This document shows, one piece after another, positions 7,260 through 17,271 of a stretch of DNA of 64,000 nucleotides. A program made the position numbers and the translations under genes. Positions within the stretch are counted from its first letter, which is position 1. The number at the start of each line of letters is the position of its first letter. This DNA is from Methanospirillum stamsii (GTDB taxonomy: Archaea > Halobacteriota > Methanomicrobia > Methanomicrobiales > Methanospirillaceae). The notes under the pieces are model-generated. The model was not told the origin of the DNA. It saw only the letters and a program-made list of their open reading frames with translations, and did not search any database. The stretch covers positions 27,132 to 91,131 of the forward strand of contig NZ_QGMZ01000027.1 in assembly GCF_003173335.1 (NCBI RefSeq). The letters run 5' to 3'.

Positions 7260-9314
7260 TCAATCAAACCCTGCGATGATCGTATGATCCCGTGTTACGT
7301 TTATAAACTGATATTCAGGTGTAGCATTTACGGCTGATCCATCGATGAGCAGATAATCAACCTCATGGCCTTCATACGGAGTCATAACAAAAGTGATGTT
7401 ACCCTCCGCCATAACTTCTATCGTTCCTTCCGGAAAAATCGCTCCTCCCGGTCCTGCATATGCGGTGATGGTATATCCGGGAACTAGCCCGCCATCTGCT
7501 GTATTTACCATAACCATTGACTCAATACCTGAACTGTTTTCTGCTCCGGCATCTTTGGGCAGGTATGTCAGCACAGGTGGAATTACCATAGTAGGGGTAG
7601 TATTAACCGATTCAATCACAGGAGGACTCACATTCGAACCATCAAATGGTTCGGTGAGATTTGACAACTGTAGGATGGTTGCTCCGGGGTTTTCCGGAGA
7701 GACTGCTGCTGGTTCATTGGTATTTATTACCACCGTTTCATCTGCTGCAGGATACCTGGAAATTGTTCCGGCTCCAATCGTCCTGGTATCATCCATTATC
7801 TTCCATGAGGAATACAGAGACATGTCTGCGGGTACCGGAACGGAGAGGGTAGAAGTGAGTACCGTATCAAGGTTTACTTCAGTTCCAGCACTGGTCAGAA
7901 GGATCACCTGGTTCCCCGGTGTAAGGCCGGTAAAAAGAAGGTAACCGTTTTTCACCGGAGAAATGTTTGTTACAGAATCATTGTCTACGATCTGACTTGT
8001 GTTATTACCAGCTTCTTCTTTGACACGGACAACTTCTGATCCCAAGGCAGAGAATGCTGACTCACCATCAACATATTCATTCTGAACCGGAGTTAAGGGG
8101 AGAGCAATTTCTGCTTCGGTAACATTTTCACTGAGAATTTTATCCGAAGGAATCTCACTGACCTCCTCGGAATCATTTGTTCCGGTCAGGTTACCATCAG
8201 AAACAGTCTGGTTTTCTGCTTCTATACTTGCAACAGGCTCAACAGGTTCAGGAGTTGGAGCGGGATAATTCTTCTCGGTGTTAGTAAGGGGGAGGTAATC
8301 AATATTGTAGGAATTTATTTCGTATGGTTTATCCCCGATACCAAATCCGTCTTCATCATCTACAGTGTCAGAATAACCTTCAAGTCCTGGAGCAGAACCC
8401 CAGTAATTACCACCCATATACGGGCCGCCAAGGATATTCACACCTACTTCAAGAGTCGTGTTCCAGGTTATATCACTGCTGATTTCATCAACTGAGATGT
8501 TTTCCACTGATCCAAAGTAATTATTATAAATATCAGCACCGGTCACTCCATTTCCAATAACTACAACAGGTCCGGTTTCAGTCTTTGAAAAGTTATTATC
8601 GGTGATGGTTGAATCCCTGGAATTTTCAATCTTCAGTGCAGCGTACTTGTTATCACTGACACTGTTTTTTACCATGCTAAATCCGGATGAATCGGTAACC
8701 TCTATTCCGTATACATCACATGAATTGACATTATTGTCGGAAAGTGAAACATCAACAGTATTGGCAACCAGAATCCCGGCCCCATTGTCCTTGACATTAT
8801 TTTTCGTAAGGGTGACCTTATTTGAATTCTGTTCAATATTTATTGCCGTAGAACAATCCCGGATCATATTGTCGACCAATTGGATAACATCAGAATACTC
8901 AATATGGATGCCGGTCAGACAATCGATGATATCAAGGTTTGTTACCTCATTCCTGTCACCTTCCTGGCCTTTGACATACTGGTAACTGACTGCTGAATTC
9001 CAGTCCTCAAGTTTCAGGTTTTTAACGGTAACATTAGTAATGGAACCTCCGTACTTGTTGACATATACCCCGACAGATTTGTCACGAAGATCTCCTCCGA
9101 GGAAATGACCCTGACCGTCAAGAACAACATCAGAACATTCGATTTTTATTCCGTATACATCAGTAAGTCCCCTCGCATCTTCTGTCAGTTCGTATGTTCC
9201 CGGAGATGTTATTACAGCAGGAGCGACTATTGGTTGGGCTGCTCCAAAAGCACACATTAATACGAGTATCACCAGGATTGAAAGACCCTGGAGATATATT
9301 TTTTTCTTACACAT
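7260..9314 (-). CDS. Secreted NosD-like parallel beta-helix surface protein
   Basis: 684-residue exported protein. The signal peptide is MCKKKIYLQGL plus a hydrophobic run ending at AQP (~28). Residues ~35-340 are a right-handed beta-helix of the NosD/pectate-lyase type: repeated short units such as NVKDNGAGILVANTVDVSLSD, SCDVYGIEVTDSSG and NNYFGSVENI, closing with the PYEINSYNIDYLPLT motif. A Thr/Pro/Glu-rich linker and two beta-sandwich-like regions follow; the last 75 residues (PGYTITAYAGPGG; ITFVMTPYEGHEVDYLLIDG) resemble bacterial B-repeat domains. It is rich in N-x-S/T sites. A role at the cell surface or sheath, or in binding polysaccharide, is likely. No sign of nitrous-oxide reductase genes, so the family name should not be taken literally. 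Start chosen at ATG, with AGGTG seven bases before it. Confidence 0.82.
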   Translation of the reverse strand: MCKKKIYLQGLSILVILVLMCAFGAAQPIVAPAVITSPGTYELTEDARGLTDVYGIKIECSDVVLDGQGHFLGGDLRDKSVGVYVNKYGGSITNVTVKNLKLEDWNSAVSYQYVKGQEGDRNEVTNLDIIDCLTGIHIEYSDVIQLVDNMIRDCSTAINIEQNSNKVTLTKNNVKDNGAGILVANTVDVSLSDNNVNSCDVYGIEVTDSSGFSMVKNSVSDNKYAALKIENSRDSTITDNNFSKTETGPVVVIGNGVTGADIYNNYFGSVENISVDEISSDITWNTTLEVGVNILGGPYMGGNYWGSAPGLEGYSDTVDDEDGFGIGDKPYEINSYNIDYLPLTNTEKNYPAPTPEPVEPVASIEAENQTVSDGNLTGTNDSEEVSEIPSDKILSENVTEAEIALPLTPVQNEYVDGESAFSALGSEVVRVKEEAGNNTSQIVDNDSVTNISPVKNGYLLFTGLTPGNQVILLTSAGTEVNLDTVLTSTLSVPVPADMSLYSSWKIMDDTRTIGAGTISRYPAADETVVINTNEPAAVSPENPGATILQLSNLTEPFDGSNVSPPVIESVNTTPTMVIPPVLTYLPKDAGAENSSGIESMVMVNTADGGLVPGYTITAYAGPGGAIFPEGTIEVMAEGNITFVMTPYEGHEVDYLLIDGSAVNATPEYQFINVTRDHTIIAGFD

Positions 9315-9341
9315 ATCAAACACCTAAATCCCCTTTTTAAT

Positions 9342-9361
9342 TTCTCAGGCAAACCTGAGAA
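9342..9361 (-). promoter_or_regulatory. Perfect 8-bp inverted repeat before the NosD-like gene
   Basis: TTCTCAGG, four bases, CCTGAGAA. It lies 28-47 bases upstream of the ATG at 9314, in the leader or at the promoter, so it could act as an operator or as an RNA hairpin. No partner regulator is evident. The rest of the 230-base gap is AT-rich with nothing further recognised. Confidence 0.4.
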
Positions 9362-9554
9362 GAATTCCCTACCTTTTACGTATATGCAAGACACCCTATA
9401 AGGTTCTCGATAAATTCACACTAATCAAGGGTATTTACTTCACATGACCATAAAAATTCAATGAAAAAGTAAAGAACAGATACAGGAATATTATTTAGAA
9501 ATTTGAATATTTTAACGAAAATCTCGCCATATTAGGTTGTTTTAACATATTTAA

Positions 9555-10409
9555 TCACAGTGCAAGCATTCTTGCTATTTTTACATTATCAAGGTCTCCG
9601 CGCCGATCATCAACCGGAGTTTCACAAATACAGGGAATGCCCTGAAGCCCGGGAGCATGGAGTATAGAACGTATCCCTTCTTCTCCTATCTTCCCCAGTC
9701 CGATGTGTTCATGCCGGTCAAGCCCGCTTCCGAGATCCGCTTTTGCATCATTAAGATGGATAAGTTTGAGATTTGAAAGGCCAATTAGGTCTTCAAAAAG
9801 ATCTGTCACCTCTCCTATGGATTCTTCATTGCGTAGATCATATCCGGCTGCAAACGCATGACAGGTATCAAAACATACACCAATCCGGGAGGGATCATGA
9901 CACCTTCCAATAACATCAGAGATGTCTTCAAGGGCACTTCCAACAGAATGTGCCTCTCCGGCTGTATTTTCCAGGAGAATTGTGGTTTTTCCCGGAATAG
10001 TCTCAAGAGCAGTGTTAAGGGCAGATGCTACCCTCACCCTTCCATGTTCCGGATCATCGACTGCATGACCAAGATGAGTTACGAGATATGGAATGGTGAG
10101 TGTTTCACATCGCTCAAGTTCAAGACAAAAACCCTGAATTGATTTCTCATACATTGCCGGATTATCGCCAGCCAGATTGGGGAGGTATGACACATGGGCA
10201 AAAACGATACCTGGTGCATAGAGGTGTAAAGCATGAGCAAATGCCTCTGCATCACTGGGTGAAATCGGTTTTGCCTTCCATCCTCTCGGATTTTTCGTGA
10301 AAAGCTGAAAACAATCGCATTCACGCTCCTTTGCCCGGTCAAATGAAAAAAGGAGTGAACCGGATATTGAAACATGGACCCCTACCTTAAGGGAACTTTT
10401 TTTATTCAT
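9555..10409 (-). CDS. nfo: Endonuclease IV (apurinic/apyrimidinic endonuclease)
   Basis: 284-residue TIM-barrel enzyme that cuts DNA 5' to abasic sites in base excision repair, using a tri-zinc centre. Family features: HVSISGSL near the N-terminus, FTKNPRGWKAKP, THLGHAVDDPEHG (zinc His), LENTAGEAHSVG (zinc Glu), GVCFDTCHAFAAGYDLR, LIHLNDAKADLGSGLDRHEHIGLG and the final zinc Glu in PCICETP. The ATG overlaps the stop of the aldehyde dehydrogenase gene as ATGA, so the two are co-translated; the pairing has no obvious functional logic. Confidence 0.95.
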   Translation of the reverse strand: MNKKSSLKVGVHVSISGSLLFSFDRAKERECDCFQLFTKNPRGWKAKPISPSDAEAFAHALHLYAPGIVFAHVSYLPNLAGDNPAMYEKSIQGFCLELERCETLTIPYLVTHLGHAVDDPEHGRVRVASALNTALETIPGKTTILLENTAGEAHSVGSALEDISDVIGRCHDPSRIGVCFDTCHAFAAGYDLRNEESIGEVTDLFEDLIGLSNLKLIHLNDAKADLGSGLDRHEHIGLGKIGEEGIRSILHAPGLQGIPCICETPVDDRRGDLDNVKIARMLAL

Positions 10410-11821
10410 GGATTTATCAGAATGGTTTTTTCTTCCAGATATGACAGCAGGGCATTCCTGCCATTTTCCCGTCCGATGCCTGAAGATTTCATGCCACCGA
10501 AAGGAACCTCCGGAGGGATTCGCAGGTGCTGATTAACCCAGATAATCCCTGCGTTGAGTTCTTCGATCGCCCGGGATATGGTTCTTGCATCATGAGTCCA
10601 CACTGAAGAGCCAAGACCAAACCTGGTTGCATTCGCATGATCAATTGCTTCATCAAGGGTGCTAAACGTGGTAACCGGAAGAACCGGACCAAAAACCTCT
10701 TCCTTCATCACCGGTGCATCAGGATCCACATCGGTCAGGATGGTAGGCATATAAAAATTGCCTGAATTCAATGAACCCGCGTCAGAAAGTACTCCTCCGG
10801 TCAATACTTGTCCCATATCAGAATCAATCGTATTTCTGACGATCTCATGAACCAGATCCCGCTGCCGGCGTGTGTGAAGAGGCCCCATATCCACGCCTGA
10901 TTCAAGTCCGTTTCCAATCTTAAACCTGGATGTAAGTTCTTTTATTTCATTAATGAATGACCCGGCAATTTGTTCGTGTACAAAAACACGTTTTATCGCA
11001 GTACAGGTCTGACCACAGTTAAAAAACCTCCCAGAAACAGCACCTTTTGCAGCAGCTTTAAGATCTGCATCATGGCAGACGATCATAGCATCACTCCCAC
11101 CAAGTTCTAAAATTGTTTTCTTCAGAGTGGGTGCTGCAAGACTGGCAACCCTGATTCCAGTATCAACTGACCCGGTAAAAGAAAGCGACCTGATATCCGG
11201 ATGAGTGGCCAGAGATTTCCCAATTACTTCGCCAGTTCCGGTAACAATCTTAAGAACATCCTCAGGAAGTCCTGATGCTGAAAGATGACCGGCCAGAGCA
11301 ATACATGTTAACGGTGCGGTTTTGGAGGGTTTCAGCACCATGGTATTCCCGGTTGCAAGAACAGGCCCTATCTTCCAGGCCATAATAAGAGCAGGCATAT
11401 TCCAGGGGATGATTGCAGCACAGACTCCAAGGGGCTGCCTGGCAACCACCATATGTCCATAGGAGCTGCTCTTTCCATAGTCACCCGGTAATGAACCGGA
11501 TATTGACGCATAATATTCTAAGACACGTGCAAATCCGGCAATTTCATTCATGGATTCGCGAATAGGTTTTCCCTGTTCCCGGGTAAGGAGAACGGCTAAT
11601 TCTTTCTGATCTGCCCGCACTCGTTCTGCTGAAGTAAACAGGATTTTTGAACGGTTCGTAGCATCAGTCCTCGACCATGAAGAAAATGCCTCCCGTGCGA
11701 GCAAAACGGCATTATCTGCATCCTGCCGGGTTCCTGCAGGAACTTCCCCGATAATACTGCCATCTGCAGGATTGAGAACTGAAATTTGTTCATGTGGTTC
11801 ATCCCCCGGCCCGATTTTCAT
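10406..11821 (-). CDS. NAD(P)-dependent aldehyde dehydrogenase (succinate-semialdehyde-type)
   Basis: 471-residue member of the aldehyde dehydrogenase superfamily, oxidising an aldehyde to the acid with NAD(P)+. The cofactor-binding PWNMPALIMAWKIGPVLATGN, the FTGSVDTG turn, the general base in LELGGSDAMIV and the nucleophile Cys in FNCGQTCTAIKRVFV are all present, with the C-terminal PFGGMKSSGIGRENG. The best guesses are succinate-semialdehyde or lactaldehyde dehydrogenase; substrate cannot be set by sequence alone. The ORF opens five codons earlier (MYYICMK), but a TATA-like tract covers that extension. Co-transcribed with nfo. Confidence 0.88.
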   Translation of the reverse strand: MKIGPGDEPHEQISVLNPADGSIIGEVPAGTRQDADNAVLLAREAFSSWSRTDATNRSKILFTSAERVRADQKELAVLLTREQGKPIRESMNEIAGFARVLEYYASISGSLPGDYGKSSSYGHMVVARQPLGVCAAIIPWNMPALIMAWKIGPVLATGNTMVLKPSKTAPLTCIALAGHLSASGLPEDVLKIVTGTGEVIGKSLATHPDIRSLSFTGSVDTGIRVASLAAPTLKKTILELGGSDAMIVCHDADLKAAAKGAVSGRFFNCGQTCTAIKRVFVHEQIAGSFINEIKELTSRFKIGNGLESGVDMGPLHTRRQRDLVHEIVRNTIDSDMGQVLTGGVLSDAGSLNSGNFYMPTILTDVDPDAPVMKEEVFGPVLPVTTFSTLDEAIDHANATRFGLGSSVWTHDARTISRAIEELNAGIIWVNQHLRIPPEVPFGGMKSSGIGRENGRNALLSYLEEKTILINP

Positions 11822-11889
11822 GCATATATAGTACAATCATGAATATGAAAGAATTAATTGATAAAAAAAAGAGGAGTGGCTGAATAGAA

Positions 11890-13029
11890 TCAACAACAAA
11901 CGGTGCCGTACATATCGTCAAGTCGGTGTGCAATTCCTTCCCATTTAAATTGCCGGTATACTTTCGATCTACCGGTTCTTCCAAATTTAGAAAGTCTGTC
12001 GGTGTCCCGGAGTGCCTGACAAATCCCTTCCGCAATCTGATTTGAATCTACCGGAACTTTTATTCCATCACGATATGATTCGATGTTTTCATGCAGGCCC
12101 CCGACATCACAGGCAACCACCGGTTTACCAGCACTCCACGCTTCAGGAAGAACAATGCCAAATGGCTCATTCCGGCTTGGAATAACAACAAGATCTGCTG
12201 CTTTAAGAAGCCGGATATACTCGGCATCACTGATATAGCCTGGAAACCGAACCGGAAGATTACGCATATATGCTTCATGCATAAGCCAGGGACGCATACC
12301 TCCATCACCAGCCATAATAACCTGCATTCCCCAGAACTCATCTTTTACACGCGGTAGGGCGTCCAGTAAAAGGTCCGGCCCTTTCTGAACCGCCATCCGT
12401 CCGATGTACAGAATTGTCGGTGCGTATGGATGTATTCCAAGGTCGGCTTTGATTGAACCCTGGTCAAGGTCAACGTCAAACTGTTCCGGAATCACCCCGT
12501 TCGGGAAGACACGAATCTTCCAGTCAGGAACCTTGTACAGATCCATTACCTCATTTCGAAGAACATTACTGACCGTTGTGACCTGCCTTGCAATCAGACC
12601 AGCATACCATTCTTTGCCACATATCTCATGATATTCCCACCAGTCCCCATGTTTATCTCCATTTCTTCCGAATTCAGTTGAATGATAAGTGAATACCGTA
12701 TTTCGTTTCTGTAGAAGGTGTAACGCCTCGGTGACATGCCAGTCATGGAAGTGAAGGATATCGAATGGAACCTTATCATATTCCCTGAACCGGTTTACCA
12801 TCTGGTGACTCATATTATGGCAATATTCTAGAATATTTCCTCCTTCCGGCCTTACCCCGTGATAATGAACACCATTGAAGGAATAATCACCATCCCCTCT
12901 GGTAAAGAAGTGTACTTCATTATATCGGGCCAATTCCTGAGCCAGATAGGTTGCTGCATTTGCCAGTCCGCCAACCCGTTCGGAGTACATTGACTCCCAA
13001 CAGAAGAATGCAATCTTTTTTCGTTCCAC
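11890..13029 (-). CDS. GT4 family glycosyltransferase
   Basis: 379-residue GT-B fold enzyme that transfers a sugar from an activated donor. N-domain: GGLANAATYLAQELA and DILHFHDWHVTEAL, similar to glycogen-synthase-like enzymes. C-domain: PNGVIPEQFD, ILYIGRMAVQKGPDLLLDAL, and the donor site SRNEPFGIVLPEAWSAGKPVVACDVGG with the EX7E pair. Starts with GTG preceded by AGAGG at good spacing. It may act in glycogen, exopolysaccharide or glycoprotein synthesis; no partner genes sit nearby. The upstream leader holds hairpins (13054-13069 and 13145-13161). Confidence 0.9.
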   Translation of the reverse strand: MERKKIAFFCWESMYSERVGGLANAATYLAQELARYNEVHFFTRGDGDYSFNGVHYHGVRPEGGNILEYCHNMSHQMVNRFREYDKVPFDILHFHDWHVTEALHLLQKRNTVFTYHSTEFGRNGDKHGDWWEYHEICGKEWYAGLIARQVTTVSNVLRNEVMDLYKVPDWKIRVFPNGVIPEQFDVDLDQGSIKADLGIHPYAPTILYIGRMAVQKGPDLLLDALPRVKDEFWGMQVIMAGDGGMRPWLMHEAYMRNLPVRFPGYISDAEYIRLLKAADLVVIPSRNEPFGIVLPEAWSAGKPVVACDVGGLHENIESYRDGIKVPVDSNQIAEGICQALRDTDRLSKFGRTGRSKVYRQFKWEGIAHRLDDMYGTVCC

Positions 13030-13053
13030 GTATTTTCCTCTTGGAATATCACC

Positions 13054-13078
13054 CGGCAGTTACCTGCCGAAATTTCGG
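13054..13078 (-). promoter_or_regulatory. Hairpin plus overlapping palindrome in the glycosyltransferase leader
   Basis: CGGCAG-TTAC-CTGCCG (13054-13069) is a perfect 6-bp hairpin, and CCGAAATTTCGG (13067-13078) is a perfect 12-base palindrome sharing its last three bases. It lies 25-50 bases upstream of the GTG start. A further 6-bp hairpin, CTGCCC-CTTCA-GGGCAG, is at 13145-13161, and an AT-rich TATA-like run is at about 13185-13197. Together they suggest a structured leader or operator cluster. Confidence 0.35.
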
Positions 13079-13248
13079 GATGTTCAACAACCGTTATTGT
13101 TTATTCATACTCATGACTTACCTGGATTGGATTGTTAATGTCAGCTGCCCCTTCAGGGCAGAACAGATTCCAATAGGATTGAATAATATATATATTTACC
13201 TCGGGCATGAAAATTAAAAAAATATTATTATTATTTCTCTCCTTTTTT

Positions 13249-13362
13249 TGTACAGAAAGCGCTCACCAAAGATTTTGATCTTACGAAATTTTTTCATGAA
13301 CGTGAAAGTACATCAAATGTGCATCTTGCATCAATAAATACAACAATGCATAAATATGTACA
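13249..13362 (+). promoter_or_regulatory. Probable trp promoter with two TGTACA boxes
   Basis: Two TGTACA hexamers occur at 13249-13254 and 13357-13362. The second directly abuts a TATA-like ATAAATAT (13350-13357). In Methanothermobacter the TrpY repressor binds TGTACA-containing TRP boxes at the trp promoter; the same hexamer here suggests a related control, but no trpY gene is in the window and the family relation is an inference. Confidence 0.4.
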
Positions 13363-13419
13363 ATGACACACATCTAGTATCATGTTATGTATAGCAGACC
13401 AGAAGGTGATGCCGGTGGA

Positions 13420-14940
13420 ATGGAACATGCCATGAAGGCGTCTAATGACACAGAAACTATCTCATATAAAAAATTCAGGGAGATAGCCACATCCCATAAT
13501 GGACCCGCTTATATCCCGGTGAGCAGGGAGATACCTCTCCCACAATCTTCACCAGCGACTATTTATGCTGCAATGTCTGAAGAACAGGGTTTCCTGCTTG
13601 AATCAATGGAAGGAATTCCAAAACGGGCGGTACGTTCCATAATAGGCATTAAACCTCTTGCAACCCTGGCATTTTCTGACAAATTCCGAATATCCGGGGA
13701 TTGTCGAAGATCGTTTCAAATCATCGAAAACGAATTGGAAAATGAAGCATCTGCACTTAATGCACTTCAGCAATTTTGTTGCTCCATTGCCTGCTATGCC
13801 CCGGATAGTTGCTCTTTTTCAGGAGGAATGGCAGGCTACTGCAGGTACGATCTGGTAAACGAGATCTCCGGCGGGATGGTCAGAGCAGAATCTGAAGACG
13901 GACCAAAAATCAGGTTCATGATTCCTGGTGAACTTATCGTGTTTGATCATATCAGAAATACATGCACCCTGATTGCAGGCAATCTGGTTAACCCCGGAGA
14001 TGAACTTACTGAACTTTACGATAATGCAATTCAAAGGCTGAATACCCTGGAAAAATGTACACAGGTAAAGGAGGTTCAGTTAGAATGCCCGGTTATGACA
14101 GGGAATAGTAATCTTCTTCCGGATGCTGACCGGAGCGAATATGAGAAATCGGTAAAGCAGGCCCAGGAATACATCAGAGCAGGAGACATATTCCAGGTAG
14201 TACTCTCCAGACGCTTTTCTGTAAATTATCAGGAAGATCCATTCAGGATTTACCAGATCCTCAGGACAATAAACCCTTCACCGTACCTCTATTATTTCAA
14301 TTTTGGTGATGAGGCGGTAATTGGATCCAGCCCGGAGATGCTTGTCAAAACAGAAGGAACAACTGTAACAACCGTACCGATAGCAGGAACCCGGCCCAGA
14401 GGCAAAACAGACCAGGAGGATGAAGAACTCGCAGCAGAACTCCTTGCTGACCCGAAAGAAAGGGCAGAACATCTCATGCTTGTTGACCTTGCACGTAATG
14501 ACATCGGAAAGGTATCAAAATTTGGGTCTGTCCGGGTTTCAGAATTTATGACCGTCGAAAAGTTCTCCCATGTCCAGCATATCACCTCGGTAGTAAACGG
14601 GAACCTTCAACAGGGATTACACCCGATAGATGCCCTCAAAGCATGTTTTCCTGCAGGAACGGTGAGTGGTGCACCAAAAATCCGGGCCATGCAGATAATC
14701 GAAGAACTGGAACCGGTAGCAAGGGGTCTCTACTCAGGGGCTGTCGGGTACTTAGGTTTTGATAACCAAATGGAGTTTGCAATTGCCATCAGGACAGTAA
14801 TGGTAAAAGATGGTCTCGCAACATGTCAGGCAGGAGCAGGAATTGTAGCAGATTCCGTTCCTTCACGTGAGTTCAACGAGACACAAGCAAAGGTATCGGC
14901 AATGGCACAAGCGGTTTTTTGTGCAGGAGGTCAGGCATGA
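13420..14940 (+). CDS. trpE: Anthranilate synthase component I
   Basis: Makes anthranilate from chorismate with ammonia from TrpG; first step of tryptophan synthesis. 506 residues from the chosen ATG, which has GGTGAT nine bases upstream; the ORF is open from 13387 and another Met lies at 13432. The feedback-binding LLES motif is present (GFLLESMEG), so inhibition by tryptophan is expected. Catalytic regions: [80 protein letters not shown] and [10 protein letters not shown]. First gene of trpEGDCFBA; its stop overlaps the trpG ATG. Confidence 0.96.
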   Translation: MEHAMKASNDTETISYKKFREIATSHNGPAYIPVSREIPLPQSSPATIYAAMSEEQGFLLESMEGIPKRAVRSIIGIKPLATLAFSDKFRISGDCRRSFQIIENELENEASALNALQQFCCSIACYAPDSCSFSGGMAGYCRYDLVNEISGGMVRAESEDGPKIRFMIPGELIVFDHIRNTCTLIAGNLVNPGDELTELYDNAIQRLNTLEKCTQVKEVQLECPVMTGNSNLLPDADRSEYEKSVKQAQEYIRAGDIFQVVLSRRFSVNYQEDPFRIYQILRTINPSPYLYYFNFGDEAVIGSSPEMLVKTEGTTVTTVPIAGTRPRGKTDQEDEELAAELLADPKERAEHLMLVDLARNDIGKVSKFGSVRVSEFMTVEKFSHVQHITSVVNGNLQQGLHPIDALKACFPAGTVSGAPKIRAMQIIEELEPVARGLYSGAVGYLGFDNQMEFAIAIRTVMVKDGLATCQAGAGIVADSVPSREFNETQAKVSAMAQAVFCAGGQA

Positions 14941-15515
14941 ACGTCGTAATTGTTGACTGTTTTGACAGTTTTACCTATAATCTCTACCAACTCGTTGGAA
15001 CCCTTGGTGCAAATCCAATTCCGCTGACTTCAGATAAAACAATACAGGAGATTAAAAATGCTGATCCGGACCGGATAATTCTCTCCCCCGGACCTGGAAC
15101 TCCTAAAGATGCAGGAGTCTGTGCAGAAGTAATCAGAACATATTCCGGAAAAGTGCCAATTCTCGGAGTCTGCCTTGGACACCAGACTATCATTGACACC
15201 TATGGGGGGACCATATCACGAATGCAAAATCCGGTACATGGAATGACCAGTGAAATTGAGAACAATGGAGAAGGGATATTTTCCGGAGTTCCAACAAAGT
15301 TTCACGCTGCAAGATATCACTCCCTTGCTGTTGTGCCTGACACGCTCCCTGCAGATTTTTGCATCACGGCGGCCACCATCGATGATGGAACCATTATGGC
15401 CGTCTCACATGTGAAATATCCAATATATGGCCTGCAATTTCATCCGGAGAGTATCATGACTCCGGCAGGACAGATGATTATGAAAAATTTCCTGCACCAT
15501 GGAGGGGAGTGCTAA
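14937..15515 (+). CDS. trpG: Anthranilate synthase component II (glutamine amidotransferase)
   Basis: Class I glutamine amidotransferase that feeds ammonia to TrpE; 192 residues. The nucleophile Cys is in GVCLGHQTI and the His/Glu pair in [11 protein letters not shown]; the oxyanion turn LSPGPGTP is also clear. The ATG lies in the trpE stop (ATGA), so the two subunits are translationally coupled in about equal amounts. The sequence RYHSLAV is typical of TrpG/PabA; the context decides for TrpG. Confidence 0.95.
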   Translation: MNVVIVDCFDSFTYNLYQLVGTLGANPIPLTSDKTIQEIKNADPDRIILSPGPGTPKDAGVCAEVIRTYSGKVPILGVCLGHQTIIDTYGGTISRMQNPVHGMTSEIENNGEGIFSGVPTKFHAARYHSLAVVPDTLPADFCITAATIDDGTIMAVSHVKYPIYGLQFHPESIMTPAGQMIMKNFLHHGGEC

Positions 15516-16525
15516 TGATCCAGCAGTCAATAAAAAAAGTTATCGGGATGCATGACCTTGCCGATGATGAAGCCAGAGAACTGATGACATCCATCGCAGA
15601 TGGAAAAGTCACCGAAGCACAGATTGGATCCATCCTCACCGCTCTGGCTATGAAAGGAGTGACGGCAGGTGAGATTACTGCCTTTGCACTGGTTTTAAAA
15701 GAACGGGCAATCAGGATTGAGACCGATAAAACCGGCACGTATGTTGATACCTGCGGGACCGGAGGAGACGGAGCCCAGACATTTAATATCAGTACTGCAG
15801 CAGCTCTTGTGGCTGCAGCAGCAGGCGTAAGGGTCGTAAAACATGGAAACCGGGGAGTTTCAAGCAGGTCAGGATCAGCTGATGTCCTTGAAGCCCTTGG
15901 TATCCCGATTACCCTGACTCCGGAAAAAGCAGCAGAATCGGTTGCCAGGAACAATATTGCATTCCTCTTTGCACCCGGATACCATCCGGCCATCGGGAGG
16001 GTTGCAATGGCCAGAAGAGAGATAGGGTTTTTTTCGGTCTTCAATATTCTCGGCCCACTCCTAAATCCGGCAGAAGCATCGGCCCGTCTCATCGGTGTCG
16101 GGGATTTAAAAAATGTGCCATCAATTGCAAAGGCACTTGCAAACCTTGGGGTATCACATGCCATGGTAGTCCATGGAAATGGAACCGATGAGATTACTAT
16201 CACCGGTGAAACGCAGGTGTATGAACTCTATAAAGGAACAATTTGCAGGTATACGCTGACACCTGAAGAGTTTGGCATCTCCCGTGTCCAGAAAGAGATG
16301 ATTCAGGGGGGAGATCCCAGGGAAAATGCAGTTATCATCAGGGATATTTTTGCTGGAAAGCAAGGGCCGTGTCGAGACATCGTCCTGCTTAACGCGGCTG
16401 CCGCAATATATCTGGGTGGAAAAGCCTCGTGTTTACAGGAGGGATACCATGCCGCCTGCGGAATTATTGAATCAGGCAAAGCACTGGACCTGCTTGTATC
16501 ATTAAAAACCGGAGACAATCAATGA
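15515..16525 (+). CDS. trpD: Anthranilate phosphoribosyltransferase
   Basis: Joins anthranilate to PRPP. 336 residues. PRPP/Mg site: [21 protein letters not shown], then [21 protein letters not shown]; anthranilate site: [21 protein letters not shown]. The start ATG is nested with the trpG stop (TAATG) behind a strong GGAGGGGAG at 15501-15508; the ORF also opens two codons earlier at GTG. Not fused to trpG, unlike in enterobacteria. Confidence 0.95.
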   Translation: MIQQSIKKVIGMHDLADDEARELMTSIADGKVTEAQIGSILTALAMKGVTAGEITAFALVLKERAIRIETDKTGTYVDTCGTGGDGAQTFNISTAAALVAAAAGVRVVKHGNRGVSSRSGSADVLEALGIPITLTPEKAAESVARNNIAFLFAPGYHPAIGRVAMARREIGFFSVFNILGPLLNPAEASARLIGVGDLKNVPSIAKALANLGVSHAMVVHGNGTDEITITGETQVYELYKGTICRYTLTPEEFGISRVQKEMIQGGDPRENAVIIRDIFAGKQGPCRDIVLLNAAAAIYLGGKASCLQEGYHAACGIIESGKALDLLVSLKTGDNQ

Positions 16526-17271
16526 TTCTTGATGACATTGTATCATGCTCACACCGCCGGGTATCGTCACTTCCGGATTCATTTCCCTCATCCACTCATG
16601 TCCCGATAAGCCTCAGGGAGGCCATTTTACAGGCCAGAAATAATGCAGTTATCGCAGAATTAAAATTTGCATCTCCCTCCAGAGGAATAATCAGAGAAAA
16701 GCAACAGCCGGCAGACATATCTGAAGACATGATTCTTGGAGGATGTTGTGCTCTTTCTATCCTCACTGAACCGGATTTCTTTCATGGATGTCCGGACACC
16801 ATTCCAGCGATAAGAAATTCAGTGAATGTCCCGATATTAAGAAAAGACTTCATAGTAAATGAGCATCAGCTTGATGAAACAAAATCTCTCGGAGCAGATG
16901 CAGTCCTCCTGATATCCTCAGTATTGGGGAATGAAACAGGTCATTTTGTGAAAGAAGCACAAAAAAGGGGTCTTGAACCTCTCCTTGAAGTCCATACAAG
17001 AAAAGAGGCAAAACAGGCAATGGACAGCGGTGCTGAAGTTGTCGGAATTAATAACCGCGACCTCCGGACTTTCAGGACTGACCTTTCAACAACGAAAAAT
17101 ATCGCTCCGATGCTGAAAGATGCCGGGCTCACGGTAGTCTCTGCAAGTGGTATGGTATGGCCCTGTGATATCAGGTCACTTCATCGCTATGCAGATGGAT
17201 TTCTTATCGGATCCAGTATCATGTCATCAAATAATCCAAGAAAAAGAGTGGAGGGATTCGTATACGCATAA
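16522..17271 (+). CDS. trpC: Indole-3-glycerol phosphate synthase
   Basis: TIM-barrel enzyme that closes the indole ring. 249 residues. Catalytic lysine and substrate loop in [12 protein letters not shown], second lysine in [14 protein letters not shown], Glu in PLLEVHT, and the phosphate site [15 protein letters not shown] and SASGM. ATGA overlap with trpD. Its last codons contain the ribosome site used by trpF. Confidence 0.95.
   Translation: MILDDIVSCSHRRVSSLPDSFPSSTHVPISLREAILQARNNAVIAELKFASPSRGIIREKQQPADISEDMILGGCCALSILTEPDFFHGCPDTIPAIRNSVNVPILRKDFIVNEHQLDETKSLGADAVLLISSVLGNETGHFVKEAQKRGLEPLLEVHTRKEAKQAMDSGAEVVGINNRDLRTFRTDLSTTKNIAPMLKDAGLTVVSASGMVWPCDIRSLHRYADGFLIGSSIMSSNNPRKRVEGFVYA

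Noticed and set aside
7393..7944. 183-residue plus-strand ORF
   Set aside because: Antisense shadow of the NosD-like gene, which has a signal peptide and repeat structure.
7260..9314. Nitrous-oxide reductase maturation protein NosD
   Set aside because: Only the beta-helix repeat is shared; there is no nos operon and the protein has surface-type C-terminal domains.
15478..16203. 241-residue minus-strand ORF
   Set aside because: Antisense shadow of trpD; low-complexity Ser/Ala composition.
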